The notes under the pieces were generated by a model. The model did not search any database and had not been told where the DNA came from. It saw only the letters and a program-made list of their open reading frames with translations. The translations under genes and the position numbers were made by a program. A stretch of DNA of 64,000 bases from Phormidium tenue FACHB-886 (GTDB taxonomy: Bacteria > Cyanobacteriota > Cyanobacteriia > Elainellales > Elainellaceae). This document shows, piece after piece, positions 41,560 through 52,116 of the stretch. The stretch's first letter is position 1. Each line of letters starts with the position of its first letter. The stretch is taken from positions 62,001-126,000 of the forward strand of contig NZ_JACXWX010000011.1 of assembly GCF_014764505.1 (NCBI RefSeq), written 5' to 3'.

Positions 41560-44247
41560 TCAGAACGCTAAGCTGAACGTGCGGCTGCCGCTTGTGCCTT
41601 CCCGAATTAGGAGCGTCAGATTTTGATTCCCTGCTGTGCTCCAGCGGCGATCGAGTAAATAAAGCTGCGCCCGCAGCGTTTCACCCGGTTGAATCATGCC
41701 GTCTTCAGAGCCACGCAGCAAAATGCGCGCCTGTACAGCTTTCCCACTTGCATCTCTCACTTCCGCAAACAAGGGCACAAAGCCAAAGGTACGATCGCTG
41801 CCATTTGCCATAACCAGGTTTGCAACATAAGTTCCACCTGGGTTAATCCATGCCCCATCCAACCCTAACGAAACATTGTTTAAAGTCTGGGAAGCAGACA
41901 GCTGAACGCCGCCCGTAGAGGGAGCACTTCCTGAGTTAGAAGCCGTAAGCTGAGGCAGCGGCAGCAGCGACGGGACAGAACGGGGCAGCGGCACGGCATT
42001 AACCCTCTCTGGAGCTGCCTGCGGAGCTGTCCTCGGGGCTACCTGCGCTGTCCTCGGGACTGACCGAGCAGCCGGCGAAGGGACAGTTTGCACCCGCTCA
42101 GGGCTGGAAGGGCGGGAGGCAACCGCAGGCAAATTCTCCTCAGTTTCGTTTAGGCGAGAACTGCCAATCATCTGGCGAACAGCTTTAGGCTCGGACTGGG
42201 TAGAGGGAGACGGTTGCGGTGTCTGCAATCGCTGGGTCGACGCAGATGCCACGGGCAACCCTGTCGAGGGCGAAGCCGAGGGGGTAGCACGCGCTGGGCT
42301 TGCCGCTGGGTTTGCCGCAATCCGAACAACTGTTGTTTGCGGTAGCTCAGGCTGAGCCGGAGGAAGCCGATTGGGAATGCGGAGGCTGACTGCATCCAGA
42401 CGAGCTTTATATTCCTGCATCCGAGCTACAACTTGGGGATGCATAAAGGAATTTTTGGCGATCGTATTAAGCGTTGCTAAAGCACGGCTCCACTGCAACT
42501 GGGCAACTTCATAAGCTGCGACCGATTTAGCAAGCTTGGTTTGCTCAGTTGCTTTCTGCGCCTCTGCTTCAGCCCGCTTCAGCAGCTCTGTCGCTTTAGT
42601 TTCAGCTTCTAGCTGACTTTCCAGCGATTGCAGCAGACCCCGGTAGTGGAGCAACCGTTGCTGCGCCTGCGGATAAACTTTGGCATTACCAGGCAGGGCG
42701 GCGAGTTGCGCCAATGAGTCAGCTAAGCGACTGTGGGCAAGCTGTAGCTCTGAGACAGATTGAGCCCTGTCCAGCAGCGTTTTAGCACTGCTCGCCTGCT
42801 CCACTGCACGTCTATAACGCAGTTCCGACTGCCGATCATCTGCACAATTGTCAAACGTCTGACAGAAAGAGGCAATATAGGGAGATTGCACTCCTACCGC
42901 AATTCCTCCCACTGGCAACAGCGCCAATAGCCCGCAAGCCAGCAAGGTTTTAAGCTGCCGCCAGGGTCTTCGAGGGGCTGCCTGCACCATAACGCAAGTG
43001 GTGGTTTTAGGCGAAACCGTGATGGGAGTAATAGTGCTGCGAGAAAAAGCTAGATCGGCTGAGGTTCGTCCTGCGAGCGCATAGAGCGATGAGGGCAATA
43101 CCTCGGTATAGACTTGAGCCTGCGTTTGATTTGCCAGCGCCACCAGCTTTGTCGCAACCTGAGTTGAGTGGGATGGCGTTGGGCTTTCTACCTGAGTCGA
43201 TGCCATCGTGGTAACTGAACCGATGGGTTGGCCGATCGACTGCAACCGGGAGGCATCTAGGTGATAGGGCGCAGAAACTAGCTTGATGCCAGTGGGATTA
43301 AGCTGACTTTGGGTCAAAACTTGGTTATGTTGGGACGGCTGGCTTTGAGGCTGGCTGCGCGGACTGGTGCGGCGGTTAGATGACTTGATAGACTGCAAGT
43401 CGCGCAGCACCAATCGAGCGGAAGGATAGCGGTCTTGCGGCTTCTCTGCCATCATTTTTTCCAGCACCTCCACCAAACGGGGGTGCAACCGGACTTGGGA
43501 TTGCCACGTCCACTCTAGCGATCGCGGATCAATTAACACATTGGGCGATCTGCCTGTTAGCAGCACCACTGCCGTCACTGCCAAGGCATAAAGGTCGCTC
43601 TTAGGCGAACATTGCCCCATCCGGATTTGCTCATAGGGCGCATAGCCAAACTTACCGACCGAGACAGAAGCTTGAATCAATCCATCCGGGTTAATGGTGC
43701 TCATCCCATAAAAATGGGTCGCCGCCTGCTTCACCACGCCAAAATCAATCAGTACAGGCAGTTTGCTGCTCCGAGACAGCATGATGTTATCGGGTGCAAT
43801 ATCTCGATGCACAATGTTCTGGCTGTGCAGATAATCCAGCACCCGCAGCAGATGTTTTAGCCACTGCAAAATCTCGGCTTGGGTGAATGCTTCTCCTCTC
43901 TTCTGCCGTTCTTGCAGAATACGCCAGTAGGTCTTGCCGTTAATAAATTCTTGGGCAATAAAGAGCCGTCCCTCTTCTTCAAACACCGCAAAGAACTGCG
44001 GAATCTGCGAGTGGTTTAGCTTGTGCAGGATTGTAGCTTCTCGTTGAAATAACTCTCGCAGCTTTTGCGCCACGACTGGATCAGATTGGTTACTGGGAGC
44101 AAACTCTTTGAGGACACAGAGTTCTCCAAAGCGACGATCGTCTGCTGCCAGATAAGTACGCCCAAATCCGCCTCGTCCTAAAACTCGCTGTATTCGGTAG
44201 CGCCCATCGATCAGAGTCCCAGGAGTTAGCTCTAATCCTGCTGTCAC
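41560..44247 (-). CDS. Membrane-anchored Ser/Thr protein kinase (Hanks/PknB type)
   Basis: 895 residues. The kinase domain (about 15-285) has GRGGFGRTYLA, the ATP lysine in VLKEF, catalytic HRDIAPDNI and DFGVVKQ. A Ser/Gln/Thr-rich linker leads to one membrane span near 428-448 (LLACGLLALLPVGGIAVGV), then a coiled-coil-like segment (EQASSAKTLLDRAQSVSELQ, ETKATELLKRAEAEAQKATE), a long Pro/Ser/Ala-rich region and a small beta domain (SLGLDGAWINPGGTYVANLV). The start is GTG 44247, with AAGGAG about 8 bp upstream. The signal sensed is unknown. Confidence 0.95.
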   Translation of the reverse strand: MTAGLELTPGTLIDGRYRIQRVLGRGGFGRTYLAADDRRFGELCVLKEFAPSNQSDPVVAQKLRELFQREATILHKLNHSQIPQFFAVFEEEGRLFIAQEFINGKTYWRILQERQKRGEAFTQAEILQWLKHLLRVLDYLHSQNIVHRDIAPDNIMLSRSSKLPVLIDFGVVKQAATHFYGMSTINPDGLIQASVSVGKFGYAPYEQIRMGQCSPKSDLYALAVTAVVLLTGRSPNVLIDPRSLEWTWQSQVRLHPRLVEVLEKMMAEKPQDRYPSARLVLRDLQSIKSSNRRTSPRSQPQSQPSQHNQVLTQSQLNPTGIKLVSAPYHLDASRLQSIGQPIGSVTTMASTQVESPTPSHSTQVATKLVALANQTQAQVYTEVLPSSLYALAGRTSADLAFSRSTITPITVSPKTTTCVMVQAAPRRPWRQLKTLLACGLLALLPVGGIAVGVQSPYIASFCQTFDNCADDRQSELRYRRAVEQASSAKTLLDRAQSVSELQLAHSRLADSLAQLAALPGNAKVYPQAQQRLLHYRGLLQSLESQLEAETKATELLKRAEAEAQKATEQTKLAKSVAAYEVAQLQWSRALATLNTIAKNSFMHPQVVARMQEYKARLDAVSLRIPNRLPPAQPELPQTTVVRIAANPAASPARATPSASPSTGLPVASASTQRLQTPQPSPSTQSEPKAVRQMIGSSRLNETEENLPAVASRPSSPERVQTVPSPAARSVPRTAQVAPRTAPQAAPERVNAVPLPRSVPSLLPLPQLTASNSGSAPSTGGVQLSASQTLNNVSLGLDGAWINPGGTYVANLVMANGSDRTFGFVPLFAEVRDASGKAVQARILLRGSEDGMIQPGETLRAQLYLLDRRWSTAGNQNLTLLIREGTSGSRTFSLAF

Positions 44248-44461
44248 ACTCTAGCTCCTTCTTGCTAAACGCCTACATCAACGAGAAACCTTCCAAGCCT
44301 CGATTTTATGCAAAACGAGCAAAGTTCACCAGATGACCCTGCAAACAATCTAAAGATCGATCTAGGTAAAAGGCAAGTAATCCCTAAGATAGACTTTCAA
44401 ACAATAGCAGAAAGGCAAGGATTTTCTCCGTATTGAGTGATGCGATTGCCGAGGAAGCGTT

Positions 44462-45784
44462 TTAGCTATCAGTAATGATATCAATCGCTCCATTCCGGGT
44501 TTGCCATGCCAACTCCAGCAGGCGCACCCAGCGTTTGTGGACTTGTTTAGGAGTACAGCGCAGCGCTTTGGCAATGTCCTGATCGCTAAGCTTTCTGCCC
44601 TTGAGCTGCAGGAGCTGCTGTTGTTCGGGAGTTAGATGCTGTAAAAATTCTTCCCACTGCTGCTGCGGCATTCCTAAGTTCTGGTCTAAGTCTGCTTCGA
44701 GCCATTGATGCACCAGCTGCCAGCGATGTGAACGTGAGAACTTTTCAACATGATACTTGAAACGCTGCTGCAAATAGTCCCGCTGGCGGGTAGAGAGACC
44801 CAGCACTTCATCTATCTCGGGAGCAGAGAGGTCTTGCAGCTTTAGGGTGAGATAGTCGATACAATCGGACTGTCCTTGCGCCTCTAGGTAAGCAATCAGT
44901 TCGCTGACGACTCGGTCTCGCACCGCAGAATCGGTGGGATCGATGGCATCGGCAACCATTTGTTCCCGGACTTGCTGCACTACGGGCGATCGGCTGTAGA
45001 TTTCGGCTTCTTCGCCTTTTGCCGACTCGACAGCAAGCTCCAGATCCAGAGTTGTTTCAGGCGGTTGGCGGTGGGCAAAGCCTTGAGCACGCAGCACCAC
45101 AAGCTGCTGGCTGCGGCGACCCGGCAGGGTGATACGGCGTTTGGCATAATGCTCGGTGAACGCCATGTATTCAGCCAACTCTAGGCGGGTATGGGGGCTA
45201 TAGTCACTGGGTAAGTCGTTTTCTCGTCGAAAGGCTTTTAAGACTTCGATATAAAACCCTTGAAGGAAATCTTCGATTAACCCATATCTCGCTGTGAAGC
45301 CTAGCTGCATCTGACTCGCGGCAATATGTCGATACACCATTGTACTGAGGTGGCTATGCAGCTCTACTCTGCCGCGCCGTGAGCCAAGTTGGTAGTAGCT
45401 CAGACATTTTTGCAGTCGGTGCCGGGCTAAAGTAATTTGCCAATTTTGGATTTGTCCAGAGGTCTGGATGCGATCGCTTTTGCTGCAAATTCGCTCCACT
45501 TCTATAGCAAGGCGCATAATTACCGCTCGGACATTGGCAGAGAGCGCAGGCAACTCCGACTGAAACTCGCTTAGCAAAACCTGTACCAGATTAGCAACTT
45601 GAGCTTCGCTGCTGGGGTCTAACAGGTTTGCTGCCGGAGCTGGGCTGGTCGCCGGAGCGGGATCTGGGCTGGCTGTATAGTTTACTCTAACCGTAGGAGA
45701 ATCGGCTGGTAGCTCAAGGGCATGTGTACGATCTTCGTTCAGGTGGGGCATTGGGCTAGGGGAATTTACAGATTCACGATTCAT
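44462..45784 (-). CDS. HetZ-family protein
   Basis: 440 residues. After a Pro/Ala-rich N-terminus (to about 60) the sequence follows the HetZ/HetZ-related family: EVERICSKSDRIQTSGQIQN, LARHRLQKCLSYYQLGSRRG, RVELHSHLSTMVYRHI, LLELAEYMAFTE-like LELAEYMAFTEHYAKRR, and C-terminal QRDYLQQRFKYHVEKFSRSH. A helix-turn-helix is at about 370-435 (LSDQDIAKALRCTPKQVHKR). HetZ regulates heterocyst development in Anabaena, but related proteins occur in strains that make no heterocysts. Nothing else in the window points to heterocysts. It lies upstream of the kinase gene on the same strand (214 bp). Confidence 0.85.
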   Translation of the reverse strand: MNRESVNSPSPMPHLNEDRTHALELPADSPTVRVNYTASPDPAPATSPAPAANLLDPSSEAQVANLVQVLLSEFQSELPALSANVRAVIMRLAIEVERICSKSDRIQTSGQIQNWQITLARHRLQKCLSYYQLGSRRGRVELHSHLSTMVYRHIAASQMQLGFTARYGLIEDFLQGFYIEVLKAFRRENDLPSDYSPHTRLELAEYMAFTEHYAKRRITLPGRRSQQLVVLRAQGFAHRQPPETTLDLELAVESAKGEEAEIYSRSPVVQQVREQMVADAIDPTDSAVRDRVVSELIAYLEAQGQSDCIDYLTLKLQDLSAPEIDEVLGLSTRQRDYLQQRFKYHVEKFSRSHRWQLVHQWLEADLDQNLGMPQQQWEEFLQHLTPEQQQLLQLKGRKLSDQDIAKALRCTPKQVHKRWVRLLELAWQTRNGAIDIITDS

Positions 45785-46494
45785 GGCTTGTTAGGGTAAT
45801 GCACGGCAGCAACAGAGCAGACGGACAAGTGACGTTCCGAGTTGTTCTATGAAAAGCGGGTTTTAATTAACTTTCCACATAACAAAAAATTGCGGTGACG
45901 AGTGCGGCTCAAACAAGTCCAAATAGAGTACGAGTTTAGGTAACTATTGGGTTTACAGCGGTTGTCGATTGAATGAACTCTGCTTGCTCTTGGCAAAAAA
46001 AGCTGTAATCAAGCGTAAAGCACTGTAAGTCGCCAGTAAGTAACTCGATCTCGCAAAATGACAGGTTTGACCAACCCCACTAAGCTTCTAGAACTCAAAA
46101 CCCAGACAGTTGTTTCTGCCCGTTATAGTTTCTCTACAGACAAGGCTCTACACACTACGGTTAAACCCCGATCGCGCTATGGCACTTTTTCATTTGGTTT
46201 CCGGATCTGCAAATGGGTGCTAAAAAGACGGCTGCCATTGCAGTGCCGATTATGGCTGTAATCCTCATGAGGCAGTGCCTTGACAGTAAGCTGTTCCTCT
46301 ACAAGAAATAGCCGTTTGCCTATGCATTAGTGGACGGTTTCAAATTTGGTTGACTTACTATGGCGCACTGTAGGAGATCGTTTGCTAGCTGTAGCTCCCA
46401 TAGGTCGGTTTGGGTTGGCAAATCTTGTCATTAAGCTTAATCAACGTCGGTAACCTTGAATCAATGAATCGATAAAGTGGGTCGTGGGGCAGAA
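45785..46494. other. Long spacer before the HetZ-like gene
   Basis: 710 bp with no convincing gene. A 67-codon frame (46058-46261) and a 32-residue one (about 46214-46312) have no family resemblance. Near 45950-46030 there are sequences like the ends of the palindromic element: TTTACAGCGGTTGTCG and, reversed, CTTACAGTGCTTTACG, without a clear inner stem. The region is the divergent side of the HetZ-like gene and probably its regulatory region; I cannot point to a specific operator. Confidence 0.5.
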
Positions 46495-47142
46495 TCACTC
46501 TTTAGCTTCTTCAATCCAATCGGCGATCGCCTCCCACCCTAACCCTTTCCGGACTAAGACAGCTGCTTCACTGGTTAAATCCAAAATGGTAGACACTTGA
46601 GAGCCAAGAGGCGACTCATCATCAATAATCAGATCGACAAGGGGGTCAAAGTGGTCAAACAGTTCTACGGCTGAAAGGGGGAGGTCGGGGTCTGCCATTG
46701 CAGAAGGGGCAGAAGTAGAGATAATTGGATTACCCAATGCCCGCAGGAGTGCCTGACAAATGGCGTGGTCAGGAACGCGGATGCCTGTAGTCTTACGCTT
46801 GGGGCTCATCACCAGTCGGGGAACTAGCTTTGTGGCAGGCAGCAGAAAGGTATAAGTTCCAGGAATTAAACGCCGGATTAGTCGGTAGGCAGAATCGCTA
46901 ACGAGCGCGTATTCCGAGATATTGGAAAGGGAGGAACATAGAAATGTGAGCGGTTTTTCATTGGAGAGCTGCTTAATTCGCCGCACTCGTTCAACCGCCG
47001 ATTTAACATTGAGATCGCAGCCAATTGCATAAACCGTATCGGTGGGGTATAGCATCACGGCTCCGCTCCGCAGGGCATCGCGGATGCTCTCAATTTGGCG
47101 AGGTTGTGGTGTATCAGGATGGACTTTATAAACGGTTGCCAT
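46495..47142 (-). CDS. Sua5/YciO/YrdC-family protein (L-threonylcarbamoyladenylate synthase type)
   Basis: 215 residues. The YrdC domain shows IRDALRSGAVMLYPTDTVYA, IGCDLN, KPLTFLC, TTGIRVPDH and PIISTSAPSA, the typical order. TsaC/Sua5 makes threonylcarbamoyl-AMP for the t6A37 modification of tRNAs; the YciO paralogue has related but different activity. The shorter length without a Sua5 C-terminal domain favours the TsaC/YciO type. The cyanobacterial YciO-like group is an alternative. It is divergent from larC. Confidence 0.92.
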   Translation of the reverse strand: MATVYKVHPDTPQPRQIESIRDALRSGAVMLYPTDTVYAIGCDLNVKSAVERVRRIKQLSNEKPLTFLCSSLSNISEYALVSDSAYRLIRRLIPGTYTFLLPATKLVPRLVMSPKRKTTGIRVPDHAICQALLRALGNPIISTSAPSAMADPDLPLSAVELFDHFDPLVDLIIDDESPLGSQVSTILDLTSEAAVLVRKGLGWEAIADWIEEAKE

Positions 47143-47201
47143 TCGGTTGAGTTCCTCACTCGATCGCTAAAGATTACCAAATTTGCCCTTAAGACTAAAA
47201 A

Positions 47202-48644
47202 ATGCCAAAAATTGCCTACTTAGACTGCCCCACAGGAATTGCTGGAGATATGTGCTTAGGTGCTCTCGTCCATGCTGGAGTTCCTTTAGAGTATCTGATT
47301 GAACAACTCGGGCGATTGGGAATAGCAAACGAGTTTAAGCTTTGGGCAGAGTTAGTGCATCGCAATGGGCAGCAGGCAACAAAGGTACAGGTGGACTGCT
47401 CAATCGAGCAACTCATTGAGCAACCTCAGCAGCGCACCGATTCGACGCATTCCCATACCCACAGCCATTCTCACGAGCACTCCCATCATGAGCACCCGGA
47501 CATGGGTCACGCCCAAACTCATAGCCATGCCACAGCCTCTTCACCGAATCTTGATCACAGCCGCAATCTTCCAGAAATTGAGCAGATGATTCGCGCTGCT
47601 AAGCTGCCTACCCAAGCAGAAACTTGGAGTTTAGCAGTGTTTCGGCAGCTTGCAATAGCTGAGGGAGCAGTCCACGGCATTTCACCAGAGCAGGTTCACT
47701 TTCATGAGGTCGGCGCGATTGATGCGATCGTAGACATTGTGGGAACCTGTCTAGGATTGGATTGGTTGGGCATTACTGCACTGTACTGCTCGGCATTGCC
47801 CACAGGTGGCGGCACAGTTTGGGCAGCACACGGACGCTTACCCGTTCCTGCTCCGGCTGTGCTCAAGCTGTGGGAGCTGCGTCAGGTTCCCGTTTACAGC
47901 AACGGCATCGAGCGGGAACTCGTAACGCCTACTGGAGCGGCGATTGTCACAACGCTGGCTGCTAGCTTTGGTGCGCCGCCTGCCATGATTTTGCAGCAGG
48001 TCGGGCTGGGGGCTGGGTCGCGTGATTTGGCTATTCCTAATATTTTGCGGCTGTGGATTGGCGAACAGCAAGATTCGCACAGGGCATCTGCCACACCAAC
48101 CCAAACTATCGCTGAGGCTGCAAATCGACGATCGGAAGAGGCAACCCCATCTGTCTATTTCGAGCACTCCCCTACTGAGATGATTTCAGTGCTGGAAACC
48201 CAGATCGATGATCTGAATCCACAGGCAATCGGCTACGTGTTCGATGCCTTATTTGAAGTGGGTGCGTTGGATGTATTTACACAGGCGATCGGCATGAAAA
48301 AATCGCGTTTGGGCATATTACTTACCGTGATTTGTCGTCCGGCACAGGTAGAAGCCTGCGAGGCAGTACTGTTTCGCGAGACAACCACTTTAGGCATTCG
48401 TCGTTTAGATCAGCTCCGGACTGCTCTCAGCCGCGAAATTCAAACGGTGGAAACTCCCTATGGAATAGTTCAGGTCAAAGTTGCGCGATTGCAGCCAGCA
48501 GGCAAAATTACCAACGTGCAGCCAGAATACGAAGACTGCGCTAAACTAGCACGTCAGCACAAACTGGCCTGGCGAGAAATACATCGCCTTGCACTGCAAA
48601 CCTGGCTGGAGCAAAACGCTGAGGAAGCACAGCTCCTTGCTTAA
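47202..48644 (+). CDS. larC: Nickel insertion protein LarC (DUF111)
   Basis: 480 residues. The N-terminal domain begins [20 protein letters not shown], as in LarC1. A His-rich loop (residues about 82-107, with [12 protein letters not shown]) could hold nickel. The C-terminal domain ([54 protein letters not shown]) corresponds to LarC2. LarC installs Ni in the pincer cofactor of lactate racemase and related enzymes. Here both parts are one continuous frame, not the split LarC1/C2 made by frameshifting in Lactobacillus. No larB or larE gene is nearby. Confidence 0.95.
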   Translation: MPKIAYLDCPTGIAGDMCLGALVHAGVPLEYLIEQLGRLGIANEFKLWAELVHRNGQQATKVQVDCSIEQLIEQPQQRTDSTHSHTHSHSHEHSHHEHPDMGHAQTHSHATASSPNLDHSRNLPEIEQMIRAAKLPTQAETWSLAVFRQLAIAEGAVHGISPEQVHFHEVGAIDAIVDIVGTCLGLDWLGITALYCSALPTGGGTVWAAHGRLPVPAPAVLKLWELRQVPVYSNGIERELVTPTGAAIVTTLAASFGAPPAMILQQVGLGAGSRDLAIPNILRLWIGEQQDSHRASATPTQTIAEAANRRSEEATPSVYFEHSPTEMISVLETQIDDLNPQAIGYVFDALFEVGALDVFTQAIGMKKSRLGILLTVICRPAQVEACEAVLFRETTTLGIRRLDQLRTALSREIQTVETPYGIVQVKVARLQPAGKITNVQPEYEDCAKLARQHKLAWREIHRLALQTWLEQNAEEAQLLA

Positions 48645-48715
48645 AGACTTAAAAGGCTCTGGGAGAGGATTATAGAACTAGCGAAAACTTTTACTTTTAA
48701 TACAGCCTCAGCGGC

Positions 48716-49177
48716 TCAGCGGGCTAGAGACCACATGCGGCTTCTTAAACTTTTTAACTGCTTGCAGAGGCGGAGCTCAGTCCCTTGAGGGTTCCAATGA
48801 ACTTGATCAAAAATCTGATGTAAGATATAAAGCCCTCTGCCGCAATCGTCAAGCTCATCAAGCGATTGGTGAAATTCATCGGGGTTACGAGAGCAAGAGC
48901 AGTCCGGTGTGAAGCCTGCACCTTGGTCAGTAATCACCCACCAATATTGGTCTTCTAGGGAGAAAAACTCTACGGCGATCGTTTTGCCGGGGTCAAGATT
49001 GTTGCCATGCTTTACTGCGTTGACCAGCGCTTCCTGCAAACCAAGACGGAGATCAAACTGCAGCTTGGCAGGAACATCTGCCAGCAGCAGATCCAGGACA
49101 GGACACAGATGAAGAGTGGAGGCAAAGCTAACAGTGCCCCACTTGCGACCAGCTGGGCGCAGCGAGATAGCAATCAC
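48716..49177 (-). CDS. Anti-sigma-factor-type ATPase (HATPase_c_2 / RsbW-like)
   Basis: 153 residues, started at GTG 49177 (MIAISLRPAGRKWGTVSFAS) because GAGG lies 8 bp upstream; a TTG-started frame to 49204 is unlikely. GHKL motifs: LGLQEALVNAVKHGNNLD (N box), WWVITDQGAGFTPDC (G1) and DDCGRGLYILHQ (G2). Such proteins are serine kinases that bind anti-anti-sigma factors or sigma factors in partner switching. No partner gene is adjacent. A histidine-kinase-like fragment is the alternative, but the length suits RsbW. Confidence 0.92.
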   Translation of the reverse strand: MIAISLRPAGRKWGTVSFASTLHLCPVLDLLLADVPAKLQFDLRLGLQEALVNAVKHGNNLDPGKTIAVEFFSLEDQYWWVITDQGAGFTPDCSCSRNPDEFHQSLDELDDCGRGLYILHQIFDQVHWNPQGTELRLCKQLKSLRSRMWSLAR

Positions 49178-49404
49178 GCAGAGAACCTCGAAGCTTTCAA
49201 GCAAATGGACAAGTGTTTAAGACTCAACAAAGCGTCGTTTGGAGATAAAACCCAAACACAAAGGCTCGCTGATTCGTTGCCGCTTAGCCAGAAATACTTC
49301 AGGCTAAGCTCCTAATCGGAGCTGGCATTGACCATTAGACTACTTCTACAGTAACACAATTAATTTAACTTCAGGCAGCCCAACCAAGCGGTAGAGGTAC
49401 CCTC

Positions 49405-51798
49405 TTAGGGCTTAAACGAGCGCCGCAGCAGCAAAGAATTAGTGACTACGCTAATGGAACTGAACGCCATAAAAGCACCAGCAGCAGCAGGACTCAGCGC
49501 CAAGTGAAAGCTGGGCAAAAACACGCCAGCGGCGGCAGGAATCCCCAACAGATTATAGCCAAATGCCCAAAAGAGATTCTGCCGAATTTTATTAAAAGTG
49601 GCTTTGCTAAGACGGATGGCTTCTTCCACATCTGCCAGCCGATCGCTCATCAACACAATGTCTGCTGCTTCGATCGCCACATCTGTTCCAGAACGTAGCG
49701 AAATTCCAACATCAGCCTCAGCGAGGGCAGGCGCATCGTTAATCCCATCCCCAACCATTGCCACCAACTGCCCTGTTGCCTGAAGCTGAGCGATTGCCTT
49801 ACTCTTACCATCCGGTCGGACGTTTGCCAGCACCTCTTCAGGCTGCAGGTCCAACAATCGGGCAATTGCAGCCGCAGCCGTCAGACGGTCGCCCGTCAGC
49901 AGCATCACCCGCAGTCCCGACTGCCGCAACCGATCGATTGTCTGTTTAGCATCGGGTCGCAGCGTATCCTGAGCAGCAAGCAGCCCTACCAACACTCCCG
50001 CTACACCTACGTAGACCACCGTTTTACCAACAGCCTCTAGCGCTTCCGCTTGAGACTGGGCTATTTCATCGATCTCGATCGCCTGCTGCGCTAGCCAGTC
50101 CAGATTGCCTAGAACTACCGCCTGACCTTCAACGACTGCCGAAACTCCCAATCCTGGCTCGGTGTGAAATGCCTCAGCAGACCGCAGCGACAATTCCTGC
50201 CGCTGTGCCTCCTGGCAGATCGCCTCAGCCAAAGGATGCTGTGTGCCGCTTTCCACCGACGCAGCTAGCTGTAGCAATGCTGTGGCTGAGAGACTGGCTT
50301 GCAGCGGCAGACAGTCAGTGATCTGCGGTTTGCCGATCGTTAGCGTTCCTGTTTTGTCAAAAACGATCGTCCGCAGCTGATGCACTTTCTCCAGCACATC
50401 GCCCCCGCGAATTAGCAAGCCTCGCTCTGCGCCAATCCCAGAGCCAACCAAAATTGCAGTCGGGGTTGCCAACCCTAGCGCACAGGGGCAGGCAATCACA
50501 AGAACGGCGATCGTTAATTTGAGACTGAGCAAGAGAGCATCTGCAGGAACTGGGGCAGGCATCATATGTTCATGCCCCATACCCATCATCCACTCCCCAG
50601 CGCCTAATACCTGCTCGCCCCAGAGGGGAATGCCGATAAAGTACCAGAACAGGAAAGTAAACGCAGCAATCGCCATCACCCCGTAGGTAAAATATCCAGC
50701 GACAGTGTCTGCAAGTCCCTGGATAGGTGCTTTGCGAGTTTGGGCAGCTTCGACTAACGCAATAATCTGAGAGAGGGTAGTGTCTTTTCCAGTGCGGGTG
50801 GCTTTAAGCGCGATCGCCCCTGATAGATTCAGACTACCCGCACTAACCAGATCACCAACTTGCTTCAGCACAGGGGTAGCTTCGCCCGTCAGCATCGATT
50901 CATCAACCGTCGTCTGACCTGAAATGACTTCGCCATCTACTGGAATTTTTTCACTGGGTAACACCCGCAGCCATTCACCTACTTTGACCTGGCTTGCTGG
51001 CAGCAGAATAGCTGGCTGATGCACAAAAGTATCAGGGTCTACCTGTCCGGCTCTATCTTTAAGGAGGTTTGCTGTAGTGGGTTGTAGCGCCAGCAAAGAC
51101 TGAAATGCATGGATCGCTTTTGCTCTTGCCTGCTGCTCAAGGGTACGCCCCAACAGGATGAAGCCAACCAGCATGACGGGTTCATCAAAAAAGCATTCCC
51201 AGCCTAAACCGGGCAACAGCAGGGCTACAGAGCTGGTTATATAAGCAGTGAGTGTCCCCAGCCCAATCAGCGTATTCATATTGGGTGCGTTGTGCCGCAG
51301 CCCACGCCAACCGTCTGTGATAATCGATCGCCCTGGGAACAGAAGCGCTAACGTTGCTAAACCCCAGTGAAACCAAATATTGCCCAAGCCAGGAACGGTA
51401 AACCAGCCAACTTGAGCCGCAAAGTGATCGATATGCCCAATTGCTGAGAGCAGCAACAGCGTCAGGGCAACTGTCATTCTGCGGAATTGCTGCTGGGTTT
51501 CCTGCTTTTGGCGATCGGCAGGTGTTGAGGCAGTGGATGGCAGCCCTGCCAAGCGAGGTTCTGTGGGAAAGCCTGTATCAGTTAGCTTCTGAGCTAGGGA
51601 CGCTGGATCAACTTTGCCCGGTTCGCAGTCTACCGTTGCCACTTCTGTCACCAGATTGACCGTCGCGGTAATTACGCCGGGCTGTTGAGAGAGTTGATTT
51701 TCTACAGCTTTAACACAGCCTGCACACTTCATCCCACCTACATTGAGGGTGAATGTTTCGGGCGTAGAAGCAGCCGCTGATTCAGAAATAGTTTGCAT
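49405..51798 (-). CDS. Copper-translocating P1B-type ATPase (CtaA/PacS/CopA group)
   Basis: 797 residues. An N-terminal heavy-metal domain has GMKCAGC (about 21-27). Six to eight membrane spans follow. The ion-binding CPC is in [15 protein letters not shown] (about 434), phosphorylation Asp in FDKTGTLT (about 481), HP motif in QHPLAEAI (about 517), and the hinge [16 protein letters not shown] near 690. A Met/His-rich extracytoplasmic loop ([12 protein letters not shown]) supports a copper substrate. In cyanobacteria CtaA imports copper into the cytosol and PacS moves it into thylakoids; the motifs alone do not decide. It ends next to three small membrane proteins. Confidence 0.96.
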   Translation of the reverse strand: MQTISESAAASTPETFTLNVGGMKCAGCVKAVENQLSQQPGVITATVNLVTEVATVDCEPGKVDPASLAQKLTDTGFPTEPRLAGLPSTASTPADRQKQETQQQFRRMTVALTLLLLSAIGHIDHFAAQVGWFTVPGLGNIWFHWGLATLALLFPGRSIITDGWRGLRHNAPNMNTLIGLGTLTAYITSSVALLLPGLGWECFFDEPVMLVGFILLGRTLEQQARAKAIHAFQSLLALQPTTANLLKDRAGQVDPDTFVHQPAILLPASQVKVGEWLRVLPSEKIPVDGEVISGQTTVDESMLTGEATPVLKQVGDLVSAGSLNLSGAIALKATRTGKDTTLSQIIALVEAAQTRKAPIQGLADTVAGYFTYGVMAIAAFTFLFWYFIGIPLWGEQVLGAGEWMMGMGHEHMMPAPVPADALLLSLKLTIAVLVIACPCALGLATPTAILVGSGIGAERGLLIRGGDVLEKVHQLRTIVFDKTGTLTIGKPQITDCLPLQASLSATALLQLAASVESGTQHPLAEAICQEAQRQELSLRSAEAFHTEPGLGVSAVVEGQAVVLGNLDWLAQQAIEIDEIAQSQAEALEAVGKTVVYVGVAGVLVGLLAAQDTLRPDAKQTIDRLRQSGLRVMLLTGDRLTAAAAIARLLDLQPEEVLANVRPDGKSKAIAQLQATGQLVAMVGDGINDAPALAEADVGISLRSGTDVAIEAADIVLMSDRLADVEEAIRLSKATFNKIRQNLFWAFGYNLLGIPAAAGVFLPSFHLALSPAAAGAFMAFSSISVVTNSLLLRRSFKP

Positions 51799-51893
51799 AT
51801 ACCGATCGCTTAAGAATTGCCCTAGCTCGCAGTAGGGCTCCTCTTTGAGGGTAGCGAAGTGTGATGCAATTGCCTAGCAAGCTTTGGCTTTTC

Positions 51894-52097
51894 TTACTTA
51901 TCGAGCGGCAGTTCAGAAGCTTTGGCACGGTCTCGCCACCCTAGCAGGTAGATCAAAACGCCAACCTGTACAGGCAAAAGTACGAGCTGCTGCTTCAAGA
52001 CTGGATGAACATCTAAGCCAGCGAAGGCAGCAAAGTAGACTGCTCCCCCCATAGCAAGGGGAATTGCTAGCGCTAGCTTTTTGGGTTTGCTTGACAT
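51894..52097 (-). CDS. Small two-span membrane protein, hypothetical
   Basis: 67 residues: MSSKPKKLALAIPLAMGGAV, a first span about 9-26 and a second about 39-54 (LVLLPVQVGVLIYLLGWRD), then a charged tail ending LPLDK. It resembles other short cyanobacterial proteins next to copper or membrane genes, but no family is named. It precedes the copper ATPase on the same strand, about 95 bp away. Confidence 0.6.
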   Translation of the reverse strand: MSSKPKKLALAIPLAMGGAVYFAAFAGLDVHPVLKQQLVLLPVQVGVLIYLLGWRDRAKASELPLDK

Positions 52098-52116
52098 TTA
52101 AAGTTGCTGATGGGGA

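Noticed and set aside
46058-46261. A 67-codon open frame in the HetZ upstream spacer
   Set aside because: No family resemblance, poor start context, and the region contains repeat-end-like sequences.
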